Origin: Oegoconia quadripuncta
Taxonomy: Eukaryota > Arthropoda > Insecta > Lepidoptera > Autostichidae
DNA length: 64,000 nucleotides
Direction of reading: 5' to 3'
NCBI GenBank assembly: GCA_949316235.1
Contig: OX438741.1
Coordinates: forward strand, 14,013,124 to 14,077,123
The stretch's first letter is position 1; each line of letters begins with the position of its first letter. The notes beneath the pieces were generated by a model. It did no database searches, had not been told where the DNA came from, and worked only from the letters and a program-made list of their open reading frames with translations. Made by a program: the position numbers and the translations under genes. Of the stretch, positions 40,901 to 48,025 are shown piece by piece.

Positions 40901-43805
40901 TAGCACTTGACCTCAATCGCACCTGATGGTAAGTGAAAATGAGGCCGGAAGTGGTAGCGTACTGACACGGAAACCCCACTTGGGGGACTGGCTATTTTGA
41001 ACAACCGGCTTTGGCTCTGACAACCGGAACACAACAATGCTATTAACATTGTTGCTTGGCGGCAGATTTAGATGAGATAGTGGTAGCTAGCCAGGCAGAC
41101 ATTTAAAATGCCCTACCACCAACAAAACCGAGTACTTAAACATGTACCACGCTGAGGATCGAACCCGCGACCACCAATTCGTACACCCAATGTTGTTAAC
41201 ATTGAGCCACGGAGGCGGTATAGCAGTCAGAGTTTCTAATTACTACATGAAACAGGTCGTTAACAATTTACTTTGTACAGTTGTGTTCAGAAGAATTTAG
41301 GTGATTTATTCAGACCTCCATTTTTAAATCAGGTAAATATTAACAGTTGTAAATAGTGAAAAATATTATAGAATACGTCTGTTTTAGGACGGCATTTTAT
41401 AATATTTTGCACCATTTACAACAGTTATTATTTACCTGATTTAAAAATGGAGGTCTAAATAAATCACTTAAATTCTTGGGGGGATGTTGTAATATAGACT
41501 TATTTCATAGTACCTATATAGTAATTAAAGCTTGATATACTTTTTTCTTTTTTAATTCAAATGTTTGTCCGTCGTATTCTTTTCTTACTTCAGAATAAAT
41601 GCCGTCCTAACACAGACGTATTCTATAATATTTTTCACTATTTACAACAATAACTCACATCGCAGATATCTTCTCTAACCTAATCACATATTCATGATGA
41701 CAGTTATTATATCCTTCGACATTTAAATAATGCTTTTCCTCTTGACACACATATTTGATACTTGATTGTAATCAAATGTTATGCAGAAGCGAGCCATTCG
41801 TGCTATTTATAAATTAATATAGTCTCACTTAGATAGGGTTAAGGAAAGTAATATTTTGACAATGACATCTGAATTTGGTTGGTGGTAGGGCATTTAAAAT
41901 GTCCACCTGGCTAGCTACCACCGTCTTATCTAAATGTGCCGCCAAGCAGCAATGTTTAGCAATGTTGTGTTCCAGTTGTCAGAGAATCTTATCTCTGTTT
42001 GTAACAAAATTGCTGCTACTAACATTAACAAGCGTACTTTTAACAGTAAATTAACAGTACGCTTCCATCTAGGCAAATTTAGATAAGATGGTGGTAGTTA
42101 GCCAGGCGGACATTTAAAATCTACCACCAACCAAACCAAACCAACTATGAATATTTAAGTAAGTTTATATAGTCTGTAGTTAATCATATATTATTAATGG
42201 TACTTATCTATTGTTGTCATAGTGTATTTGTAGTATGATTTATCTATCGCCACTTGGTTGTAGATATTATTAGTTATTTGTTGTGTCACTTTTATAACCC
42301 TTAACTATTCGCGTGGGGTTCATTTGGACCCCTGTGCACATTTAAAGTTGTGTAATTCCTCGCATTTTGTAAAATATCTTCTTTTTTTATGCATAACGGG
42401 TTGTAACGACCTCAATCACACCTGATGTTAAGTGAAGATGTGGTCGAAGGTGGAAGCGTACTGACCCGGAAACCCCATCACATTTTGGGGACTGGCTATC
42501 TTATCTCTGACAACCAGAACACAACAATGCTATTAACATTGCTGTTTGGCGGCAGATTTAGATAAGATGGTGGTAGCTAGCCAGGCGGACATTTAAAATG
42601 CCCTACCACCAACCAAACCGAGTACTTAAACATGTACCCCGCTGGGATCGAACCCGCGACCTCCGAATCGTAAACCCAATGTTGTTTACATTGAGCCACG
42701 GAGGCGGTTAATATACCGAACATTCGCACTAAGACGTTCGATTCTTCATTTATCATCCGAACAGCCAAGGCATGGAACTCCCTTCCGGCGTCAGTCTTTC
42801 CTGAATCCTACAACCTTGGGATCTTCAAGAGTAGAGTGAATAGGCATCTACTGAGATCGCGTGCTTCATCTTCGACCACATCGTCACTTTCCATCAGGTG
42901 AGACTGTGGTCAAACGCAAATCCATCAATCATCAAAAGAAAAGGTTTTTATGTTACCTGCTATAGCCTACACGACTTGACCGATTTCGAAGTGCATGGTG
43001 TCGTTGGATTCGTCTTGATGTGTCATATATGATACATTTTCTGGTAAAAAATCAAACATGTTGCCCGCTAAATGCAAAATATATTAGGTTTTCTGGTTTT
43101 TAAATTCATATTGTTATTGACTTTCAAATATATCCGCAATGAAGCTAGTCCCGAATATATTGCTAATGTTTCACATTATGTGATCAATAAAAGTTTAAAT
43201 ACAAGAAATAAAGATAAACTTGCAGGTCACATAAGTCGCCTCCGCAAAGTCAGTAATTCATTCAAAGGGTTATGTATACACTTTTTCAATAAGGTTCCTA
43301 TTGATATACAAAATCTTCCTTTCAATAAATTGAAAGATACTATAAAACAGAAACTTATTAAGAAAGCATATTATAAAATATCAGATTATTTAGATGATAA
43401 ACATTCATGAACATGAACAGCCCGTTCGCATAACCAGGCTATTTCACAATTAATAATGAAATATTATAATATAAAATAATAACTAATAATTTTGTAATAT
43501 AAAAACCTTTTTTTTTTTTAAAGAGCAACCTCTCGAGTTTTTTGCTTGTTATTTTCAGGGAAAAATTGGCTTTTGAACAAGCAGTAGCTTAAAAAATGTA
43601 AAATTTGACTATTTTAAGTGTACCCTGTGTACCTACAAAATAAAGCATTTTTTAATTTTTGTAAGTAGCTGACCTGAGAGAACACCAGGAAGGATGTCGG
43701 TATGGCAGCTAGACCACACAACAGGTAGAACAATACCACATGCCAATGGCCAGACTTTGTGGCCAGCTCAGCAGCTTCATCCAATTCCTTAGTCCAGGAC
43801 GTCAT
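23563..43805 (-). CDS. SLC22-type organic cation transporter-like membrane transporter, 11 exons
   Basis: Exons in order on the - strand: 43805-43674, 37449-37262, 34347-34272, 32944-32841, 31041-30848, 29109-28989, 28463-28328, 26721-26118, 25839-25708, 24789-24608, 23742-23563. Together they give 2049 nt, 682 residues plus stop. All junctions keep frame. Landmarks in order: first helix, large outer loop with [10 protein letters not shown] and [54 protein letters not shown], a long charged inner loop, ERFGRRWVL and [14 protein letters not shown]. These mark the SLC22 branch of the major facilitator superfamily, plasma-membrane carriers of organic cations, anions, carnitine or carcinine. The substrate is unknown. 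Family members are usually about 550 residues; the excess is the exon 8 loop. The exon 3 acceptor is the one uncertain junction. Confidence 0.9.
24030..24470 (+). mobile_element. RTE-like LINE C-terminal relic in the last-but-one intron
   Basis: Broken frames read [29 protein letters not shown] and WDCVG-like pieces, the usual RTE C-terminal order, with stops and indels. It ends near CCCCCCAAATTAGGACC, a decayed RTE 3' end. Confidence 0.55.
24608..24789 (-). CDS. Transporter exon 10 (helices 10-11)
   Basis: Acceptor TTTCAG, donor TTG|GTGAGT. Encodes a helix, then [20 protein letters not shown], a strongly conserved SLC22 segment. Confidence 0.9.
25708..25839 (-). CDS. Transporter exon 9 (helices 8-9, second signature loop)
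   Basis: Acceptor TTTCAG, donor AGAGG|GTAATC. Encodes [20 protein letters not shown] and RRWVL, the repeat of the MFS loop signature. Confidence 0.9.
26118..26721 (-). CDS. Transporter exon 8 (long inner loop, helix 7)
   Basis: 604 nt. About 160 hydrophilic residues, rich in E, D, K, S and T, precede [20 protein letters not shown], where the SLC22 pattern resumes at helix 7. Acceptor TTACAG, donor TATAG|GTGAGT. See findings for the unusual loop length. Confidence 0.88.
26872..27174 (+). repeat. SINE family 1 copy with 5S-like sequence in place of its tRNA head
   Basis: The body and tail from ACTCGGTTTGGTTGG to ATGCATAAAAAAAAG are family 1. Where the tRNA-like head should be stands CGTTAAGCGATGTTAAGCA, related to the 5S-like modules. 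Either a chimera or two adjacent insertions. Confidence 0.6.
27640..27803 (-). repeat. 5S-like SINE copy
   Basis: Contains ATTACTTAACTTCGCTAATAG, ACGAATAGCGAATGCGACTG and CACCTATCCAAGGAC, reversed relative to the copy at 60365. Confidence 0.5.
27846..28149 (+). repeat. SINE family 1 copy, head to tail
   Basis: tRNA-like head (CCTCCGTGGCACAATGT as A box, GGTTCGATCCCC as B box), body and ATGCATAAAAAAAAAG tail. An internal deletion removes the CTGCCGCCAAGCAGC stretch. Confidence 0.8.
28328..28463 (-). CDS. Transporter exon 7 (PESPRWL motif)
   Basis: Acceptor GATGCAG, donor ACAT|GTAAGT. Encodes [18 protein letters not shown], the hallmark motif after helix 6 of SLC22 proteins, and the start of the large inner loop. 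Confidence 0.92.
28740..28935. other. Unclassified intronic sequence with CCGGCCGGTAGGCCGG palindrome
   Basis: Contains a GC-rich palindromic stretch near 28816 and a run of ten C at 28932-28941. No frame or family is recognised. Confidence 0.3.
28989..29109 (-). CDS. Transporter exon 6 (helices 5-6)
   Basis: Acceptor TCGCAG, donor ACGG|GTATGT. Encodes [20 protein letters not shown], then RDWSYL and the next helix. Confidence 0.88.
29148..29467 (+). repeat. SINE family 1 copy, full length
   Basis: Head CCTCCGTGGCTCAGTGT, B box GGTTCGATCCCC, body and CGTCGTGCATAAAAAAAG tail. It starts about 40 bases upstream (in gene orientation) of the exon 6 acceptor at 29109. Confidence 0.82.
29590..30010 (+). 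mobile_element. LINE RT C-terminal fragment
   Basis: The + frame at 29635-29826 reads [20 protein letters not shown] and [14 protein letters not shown], the end of a LINE RT protein, followed by untranslated sequence. No catalytic motif remains. Confidence 0.55.
30045..30165 (+). mobile_element. Small LINE 3' fragment
   Basis: A frame reads [18 protein letters not shown] residues and TATGTTCCACAATGG, resembling the end of a LINE ORF. Confidence 0.4.
30225..30385 (+). repeat. 5S-like SINE copy, decayed
   Basis: GCACTCGTGGCGCA, CAATGTCTGGCGTGG, GGATGGGTGACC and CCGTGCTTTGGAGG follow the order of the copy at 60365-60600. Confidence 0.5.
30386..30562 (-). mobile_element. LINE C-terminal tail fragment ([10 protein letters not shown] family)
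   Basis: Reversed copy of the fragment typified at 47338-47570: poly-T, then CACAATCTCACCTGATG and TTCCTGAATC. Another piece of a similar element may continue to about 30840, where transporter exon 5 begins. Confidence 0.65.
30848..31041 (-). CDS. Transporter exon 5 (MFS signature, helices 3-4)
   Basis: Acceptor CTCCAG, donor ACTG|GTAAGT. Completes RYGRRPT, then two helices and [12 protein letters not shown], a conserved SLC22 region. Confidence 0.9.
31862..32170 (-). mobile_element. LINE 3' end with (TAA)n tail
   Basis: About 14 TAA units at 31868-31911 followed by CTTTATTCC and 3' untranslated-like sequence with AACTAGGTTGAAAAAACCTG. A similar GCACTAGGTTAAACCTG motif is in the fragment at 18286. 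Confidence 0.5.
32195..32437. repeat. SINE family 2 tails, two head to head and a third
   Basis: Three copies of the family 2 tail (CATCTGGTATCCACAATAC, then GTGGAACTAGATGGC). The first is reversed (32215-32270), forming an inverted repeat with the second (32295-32345); the third is 32380-32430. Confidence 0.65.
32438..32730 (-). mobile_element. LINE copy 1 subfamily, 3' fragment
   Basis: Near match to 9225-9510, including TTTATTTTGTAGGTACACA, CTGAGAAGAACAAGCA and the last ORF2 codons. The break is at 32730, 111 bases from transporter exon 4. Confidence 0.75.
32841..32944 (-). CDS. Transporter exon 4 (helix 2)
   Basis: Acceptor TTTTCAG, donor GACAG|GTAACT. Encodes [20 protein letters not shown] and the FGWMSD part of the MFS signature. 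Confidence 0.88.
33050..33175 (+). mobile_element. LINE C-terminal tail fragment ([10 protein letters not shown] family)
   Basis: Starts near TTCAAGAGCAGGGTGAATAG and ends with CATCAGGTGAGATTGTGG and poly(A). Confidence 0.6.
33255..33475. repeat. Unclassified dispersed repeat (CTTTATCGGGATAAAA class)
   Basis: Shares with 38150-38370 the blocks CTTTATCGGGATAAAA, CCGTTTCGC.GTGAT and CAACAAACA. Similar GC-rich-start sequences are abundant in moth genomes; the class (Helitron-like or other) cannot be fixed here. Confidence 0.45.
33639..33966 (+). repeat. SINE family 1 copy, full length
   Basis: Head CCTCCGTGGCTCAATGT, B box GAGTTCGATCCCC, body and tail ending ATTGTGCATATAAAAA. Confidence 0.8.
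34272..34347 (-). CDS. Transporter exon 3 (end of outer loop), acceptor uncertain
   Basis: Encodes [13 protein letters not shown] and KRTLVTD, donor GAT|GTAAGA. Frame from exon 2 demands a start at 34347 (ATAAG|G) or five bases further in. A stronger looking CAG acceptor sits about 39 bases upstream but would shift the frame into a stop. Confidence 0.65.
34504..34655. repeat. Degenerate 14-16-bp periodic repeat with TCAAC core
   Basis: About ten TCAAC/TCAAT/TCAAA cores spaced 15, 15, 14, 16, 16, 16, 21, 16 and 16 bases. The bases between cores are variable. It lies in the second transporter intron. Confidence 0.6.
34815..35520. repeat. Dispersed repeat split by a retro-insertion (other copy at 59945-60245)
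   Basis: 34815-34922 and 35322-35520 together match 59945-60245 without a gap: AGTAACCGCTTTATAA on one side, AAAAGAGCTCTGTTCAA and GAAATTGGTACATAT-like sequence on the other. Confidence 0.75.
34923..35321 (-). mobile_element. Poly(A)-tailed retro-inserted sequence with 8-bp target duplication
   Basis: A 399-bp insert flanked by AAGCACAT at 34915-34922 and 35322-35329. On the - strand it ends with AATAAA then poly(A) (poly-T at 34923-34933), as for a retro-copied RNA. Its body also occurs at 20187-20450. The parent RNA is not recognised; the longest - strand frame from an ATG is short. It could be a processed pseudogene or a SINE of unknown origin. Confidence 0.78.
35792..36050 (+). repeat. 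SINE family 2 copy (tRNA-headed), full length
   Basis: tRNA-like head TTTGGTGTAGTGGTTAG and GGTTCGAATCCCGCTAGAGG, then GTTATGGATGTTTT, a spacer, and the tail GTGGAACTAGATGGCGCTG. The head does not fold as a working tRNA gene because acceptor-stem pairing is lacking. Confidence 0.75.
36328..36598. mobile_element. Fold-back element with about 80-bp arms around a SINE 1 piece
   Basis: The left arm (about 36335-36417) and the inverse of the right arm (about 36500-36590) share TTCTTTAGCACGA, CGACGCCTTCACAACCGG and TAATCAGCTGATTAC. The 82-base centre (36418-36500) is a reversed family 1 SINE piece (GATAAGATGGTGGTAGCTA). Confidence 0.75.
36676..36988 (+). repeat. SINE family 1 copy, diverged
   Basis: Head CCTCCATGGCTCAATAT with a deletion, B box GGTTCGGTCCCC, body and ATTGTGCATTAAAAAAAC tail. 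Confidence 0.75.
37030..37205 (+). mobile_element. RTE-like 3' end
   Basis: GGGAGAGGCCCATGTTCAGC and CTGATATGATGATT form the 3' end type of RTE-like LINEs. It lies 57 bases from transporter exon 2. Confidence 0.5.
37262..37449 (-). CDS. Transporter exon 2 (outer loop)
   Basis: Acceptor TTACAG, donor GAAAG|GTAGGT. Encodes [17 protein letters not shown] and a cysteine-containing, N-glycosylation-like (NLT) extracellular loop typical of SLC22 between helices 1 and 2. Ends in phase 2. Confidence 0.85.
38150..38434. repeat. Unclassified dispersed repeat followed by a SINE 1 tail
   Basis: 38150-38363 has CCGCGGCTTCGCCTGCGTGG and CTTTATCGGGATAAAA (compare 33255). 38364-38434 is the reversed SINE family 1 tail with CAATCACACCTGATGTTAA. 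Confidence 0.5.
38735..38880 (-). mobile_element. LINE 3' end fragment with GAATA tail
   Basis: GAATTGAATAGAATAGAAAG followed by GTTTATTTGACACAC. Tail type as at 58727-58960. Confidence 0.4.
39400..40240 (+). mobile_element. LINE RT C-terminal fragment
   Basis: The + frames read [10 protein letters not shown], then [40 protein letters not shown] and [12 protein letters not shown], the thumb-to-C-terminal pattern of jockey/CR1-like RT. Frameshifts lie near 39545 and 39760. The 3' end is GAATTGAATTGAATTAATG at about 40228-40247. Confidence 0.7.
40350..40878. other. Gene-free intron sequence
   Basis: AT-rich. A piece at 40345-40425 (AACCCGTTTCTTCACGTGGG, GGCGACTAAGGGA) resembles sequence I associate with moth retrotransposon leaders, but no frame supports it. 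Confidence 0.3.
40879..41221 (-). repeat. SINE family 1 copy, full length
   Basis: Reversed: poly-T, CACAACGGGTTAGCACTTGA, body, B box GGATCGAACCCGCG and head CATTGAGCCACGGAGGCGG. Confidence 0.8.
41291..41655. mobile_element. Fold-back element, about 85-bp arms, with a third partial arm
   Basis: Left arm from AAGAATTTAGGTGATTTATT and right arm ending AAATCACTTAAATTCTT (41477) pair through GACCTCCATTTTTAAATCAG. A third segment, 41594-41650, is the inverse of 41347-41401. Confidence 0.7.
41772..42440 (+). repeat. 669-bp repeat arm, inverse of 61911-62579
   Basis: Reading one arm against the reverse of the other I found no mismatch or indel over 669 positions. Content: a LINE ORF2 scrap (ATGCAGAAGCGAGCC), reversed and forward SINE family 1 pieces, unique-looking sequence (CCAAGTGGC inverse), and a SINE 1 tail. 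Homology past the end continues only as diverged SINE. Confidence 0.85.
42383..42710 (-). repeat. SINE family 1 copy, full length
   Basis: Reversed, from the TTTTTTTATGCATAACGGG tail to the CATTGAGCCACGGAGGCGG head. Its first 58 bases belong to the 669-bp repeat. Confidence 0.8.
42715..42935 (+). mobile_element. LINE C-terminal tail fragment ([10 protein letters not shown] family)
   Basis: The frame reads [18 protein letters not shown] and [19 protein letters not shown], then CATCAGGTGAGACTGTGG. It directly abuts the head of the preceding SINE. Confidence 0.7.
43035..43657 (+). mobile_element. LINE copy 1 subfamily 3' fragment, ending beside transporter exon 1
   Basis: From 43193 the frame reads [20 protein letters not shown] to [10 protein letters not shown], the end of ORF2, then a 3' untranslated region with CTTGTTATTTTCAGGG and AAATAAAGCATTTTTTAATTTTTG. 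The end is about 16 bases from the exon 1 donor. Confidence 0.75.
43674..43805 (-). CDS. Transporter exon 1 (start codon, first helix)
   Basis: Begins with ATG at 43805 and encodes 44 residues, [15 protein letters not shown] then the helix [20 protein letters not shown]. The donor is CTCAG|GTCAGC. A LINE 3' end lies only about 16 bases beyond the donor. Confidence 0.88.
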
Positions 43806-44021
43806 GGTGTCAAATCGCGGTCACTATTACGAAAGTCATTTACCGCGTATATAATTTTCGTGGAGTATATTTGATGCATTTTCTTTATGTATCACTTATC
43901 CCTTCACTCACCATAAAATATCACTTGCAATATTTCTCACTTACACCTTCATTATACAGGACGAATTTGAATTCGTGTAATTCCCATGAACTGGTGACGT
44001 CACTCTTCACTATAAACATTT

Positions 44022-44252
44022 TGGTTGGTGGTAGGGTATTTTAAATGTCCGCCTGGCCAGCTACCACCATCTTATCTAAATCTGCCGCCAAACAGCAATG
44101 TTAATAGCATTGTTGTATTCCGGTTGTCAGAGATAAAATAGCCAGTTTCCCAAATTTTTGGGTTTTCCGGGTCAGTACGCTTCTACCTTCGGCCTCATCT
44201 TCACTTAACATCAGGTGTGTTTGAGGTCAAGTGCTAACCCGTTTTGCAAAAA
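44022..44252 (+). repeat. SINE family 1 copy without head
   Basis: Starts TTTTGGTTGGTGGTAGGG and runs to the CCCGTTTTGCAAAAAAAAAA tail. Confidence 0.7.
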
Positions 44253-45530
44253 AAAAAACAATCCCCAAGGAACCATAGTCGAATTCGATAAAAAAAAAAT
44301 TTCGATTACCTATACAAAGTAAATAATTTGGAAACCATCTTCAGTATGGAAATCCAACTATTTTCTGCTGGAATGGTTCCTAATTGTGGAGAGTTTTTTG
44401 TAACCAGTAAACAAGAATTGCACGAATTAAATTTCACCCTGAATGGTTTGTTTTATATTAGGCATCGTTTAAAAACCAACCCAAAAAGAATCTATTGATT
44501 CAATTCTTACCGCTCTTACACAAACTCATTTAATTTTAACTTTATTCATTGTCTTTCAAAAACATACGTCATTTGTTATCACTTTTAAACTATTTTATAT
44601 TTAATAACGTTTAAAATTAAAGAGTTAGACTCCAGTTTAGAAGTCCTTTTTAATTGATTATCCAAAGATCTATTGTTTAATTTAAATCTTATAAACACTA
44701 CAACACATTCTACAATCACATTTAATATTTACTATTCGCAAAACATCGTCAACTTTAATACGATTAATCACAATTCGCACGTCCGCCTGTCTCTATGTCT
44801 GTGGCATACTAAACTAGAAACGAGATACGTTGTCCAATGGGTACGTTCAATCAGTTTGGTTATTCAAGAAGGTACCATGTTGCATACTAAACAATTATGG
44901 TCCGGGTATTATTTCATTTAGTAGAGTTATATCGATTATCTGTCTGCAGTGTGGTACTACAAAAACTCACTTTTAAATCCTTGATCTTGATTTCATAAAA
45001 ACTTGACGAGTTTACTCGCAGCGCACATGCGCAGATCGTTTCTATTAGCAAAATTAAGCAACTACAGCGGTATTTTTACAAGATATTAATTTAAGTAAGT
45101 TGTCCGTTTCAAAAAATTTGCAACCAATTTTTCTTCAGATCTGATTGAGCTAAAATTTGGCAAATTTATGTAAGTTAGGTGACAATGCAATATTATGGTG
45201 TAACGGGACGCCATGCGATTCGTTGATTCTCTTTTTACAGTATTCTCCTTGTTTGTTTCTTTTTCGGTTAAGTCATAATATTTTAAATTCAAAATTTGAA
45301 CTCTGCCTCTTCTTGTTTAGTCAGTTCGTGATTTACCCTTGAAAAGATTGGACCTGTACTTTTCTCTTATTTTTGTTAAAGTAAACTAAAAACTAACATA
45401 AATTCTGTTTATTCAGTATAAATGTTATTTTAAATATTTCATCGAGCTGTTTATATGATACCTTTTAATTAGAAGTTGTCATTGACCACGATTTCTAAAG
45501 ATTTCCGCCGGCTCATCTTCATCTATCGTT
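44253..45530. other. Gene-free upstream region of the transporter
   Basis: No coding frame with family features. 44262-44330 is a diverged inverse of 54545-54625 (shared GGAACCATAGTCGAATTCGA), so part of it is dispersed repeat. Confidence 0.4.
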
Positions 45531-45890
45531 TTCTACATACTGTGGCCTACTCCTGGACATCCTCCACAGCATCGGCCTGGGAGTAGTGCTTCAATTGTGC
45601 CATCGAGCTGATATGATGATGGAGCCAAGATGTAGAGAATGGGACTGCCTGATGGCAACATAGTCGAATTTGGACTAGTTTTGGTTTGATGCCATGAGTA
45701 GACTTTCTATCTAAATTAAGCCAGATGATTGCTGCTGGAATTCCTAGTTGGACTTTGTGTTAATTGTCTTTGTACCAGAATAATATGTGACAGTCATGAT
45801 GGTTTTTTTTTTTGAATTATTGGATTCGCGTTTAACCACAATCTCACCTGATGGAAAGTGACGATGCCGTCGAAGATGATGTGTGATGAA
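45531..45890. mobile_element. Scraps of RTE 3' end and reversed LINE tail
   Basis: 45541-45617 resembles an RTE-like 3' end (CTGTGGCCTACTCC, CTGATATGATGATGG). 45812-45880 is poly-T plus CACAATCTCACCTGATGG, the reversed tail of the [10 protein letters not shown] family. Confidence 0.4.
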
Positions 45891-45934
45891 GATGATATAT
45901 AAGAATTTGTTATATGCAAAAAAAAAATTATAAC

Positions 45935-46395
45935 CTTATTCGCTAAAAATAGTGATAGGCACAATGTCAATACAAGGAATAAGAACCAGTTATCTGTTCA
46001 TGTTAGCCGACTTCACAAAGTCAGTAAATCCTTCAAAGGGCAATGTATGTATGTTTTATAATAAGGTTCCAGTAGACATTCAAAATTTGCCCTTAAATAA
46101 ATTTAAAAGGAATCATAAAACAGAAATTATTAGCAAAAGGCTATTATAAAATCACTGACTATTTGAATGATAAGCAAGCATGGACATAGCTGTCTTATTG
46201 TTCATATAATTATCAAATCACAAATTGTAACCCATAATCTGTTTAAAAGAGCAACCCTAGAGTTTCTTGCTCGTTCTTCTCTGGGGAGTCAGTTTTGTGA
46301 ATGAGCAGTAAATTTAAATATTAATAGTGACGTTTTCAAGTGATAATTTTATTCTATGAAATAAAATATTTTCATTTGATTTGATTTGATATTGA
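45935..46395 (+). mobile_element. LINE copy 2 subfamily, 3' fragment
   Basis: Frames read RLHKVSKSFKGQC-like and NKVPVDIQNLPLNKFK residues (a frameshift near 46110), then the 3' untranslated region and a GATTTGATTTGATTTGATAT tail. Confidence 0.75.
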
Positions 46396-46884
46396 AAACT
46401 TATTTAAAAGTATCTATACTGTGTTTTCGTTCGTCGAATAGTCGGTTTAATTGAAGACAAACATTAAACCAAATCGGAGGGAGACGGGACAGTTTAAAAC
46501 AATAACAGTCGGATGGTCACTTGACATGACACAAATCCCACTGGGCCAACGTGGGGGATTACATAATCCATATCCTCTCCTAATATGCTCCGATGGAGAT
46601 TTTGTTGATTTTGATTCTTATAAGCACTAATGGAATGTCTACGGATTGATGATGATTATGATAAGCACTAATGTATTTAATTCGACAGTATGAAAGAAAA
46701 CTCAAGATGGCGACTTAAATCTTAACACGTGAAAGAATTGGTCAAGTACGTATTGGACACACATAAACTCACGGTTCCGTAGCATTTACTAGCTAATCAC
46801 ATATCTTCTCCTGTTATTGAATATCGCTATTATAAATAAATAAATTACATTTATTTACACTTATACCAATACATGACACTTACA
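46396..46884. other. Gene-free stretch
   Basis: No frame, RNA or repeat family recognised. Confidence 0.4.
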
Positions 46885-47095
46885 CCAATCATCTACTCCC
46901 AAACTAAGCTAAGCTTGCACTATGGATATCAGATAACGGATAAACATACATAAATATTTATATAAACATCCATGACTCAGGTATAAATGTTCATATTCAT
47001 CACACAAACATTTACCCGTGGCGGGTTTCGAACTCGCAACCGTTGGTTTCGCTGGCAGGGTCACTATCCACTACACCAATCAATCGTCTTCCAAT
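46885..47095 (-). repeat. SINE family 2 copy, reversed and diverged
   Basis: Contains CATCCATGACTCAGG, GGTTTCGAACTCGCAACC and CACTACACCAAT, the inverse of the family 2 tRNA-like head. Confidence 0.6.
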
Positions 47096-47214
47096 ATCTT
47101 CTTGAAATAAATTTTTCACTGCAGTATTATTGAGAAGCTGCAATCCTGATTTTTGTTTTAGATACTTCTAGAGAAGAGGAGGACATCTTGAAACAGACAA
47201 TTCTACAACCTCAG

Positions 47215-47570
47215 GATTTTCAAAGCAGAGTGAATAGGCATTTACTGGGATTGCGTGCTCATCTTTGACCACATCTTTTCATCCACCATTCCATCTTCGG
47301 ACTACTAGGCGCGGGGAGGGATTCCACCCGTATGTAGTTAACATACCGAACATTCGCACTAAGCGGTTCGATTCTTCATTCATAATGCGAACAGCCAAGG
47401 CATGGAACTCCCTTCCGGCGTCAGTCTTTCCTGAATCCTACAACCTTGGGATCTTCAAGAGCAGGGTGAATAGGCATCTACTGAGATCGCGTGCTTCATC
47501 TTCGGCCACATCATCACTTCCCATCAGGTGAGATTGTGGTCAAATGCGTATCCAGTTAACCATAAAAAAA
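47215..47570 (+). mobile_element. LINE C-terminal tail fragments, an old and a younger copy
   Basis: An older piece at 47208-47300 is followed by a cleaner one (47338-47570) whose frame reads [39 protein letters not shown] and stops just before CATCAGGTGAGATTGTGG and poly(A). Confidence 0.7.
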
Positions 47571-48025
47571 AAAAAAACATCGTCACTTTCCATAAGGTGA
47601 GATTATGGTCACACACGTATCCAGTTAATCATAAGAAAAACATACAAATGTTCATTTTTCCACACTCCTAAGTTCCAGACTGACTTATTTGTCAAATATT
47701 TATCAACCCTTTGACCTCTTAGAAGTGGAAATCCAAAAAATCTTTCCTTAGTCGTCTCTAAGGCCCGTATTAAAATCAAAATCAAAATCAAAATCAAAAA
47801 TGTTTTTATTTCGTAAGTTATATATAAGAATAACATTTGAAATCGTCATGACATACAGTTATCGCTCATTCACTAGGCAGTCTCCCCAGAGAAGAACGAG
47901 CAAGAAACTCCAGGGTTGCTCTTTTTAAATAAGTCAATACAAATACAATTTGAGATACCTAATTGTAAAATTTATGATTCGACAAAGAAAATAAGAATAA
48001 AATATACTGGATAATGGCGAGCGGT

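Noticed and set aside
43806..44020. Possible transporter promoter
   Set aside because: It must lie near here if exon 1 is the first exon, but no TATA, Inr or other element could be singled out with confidence.
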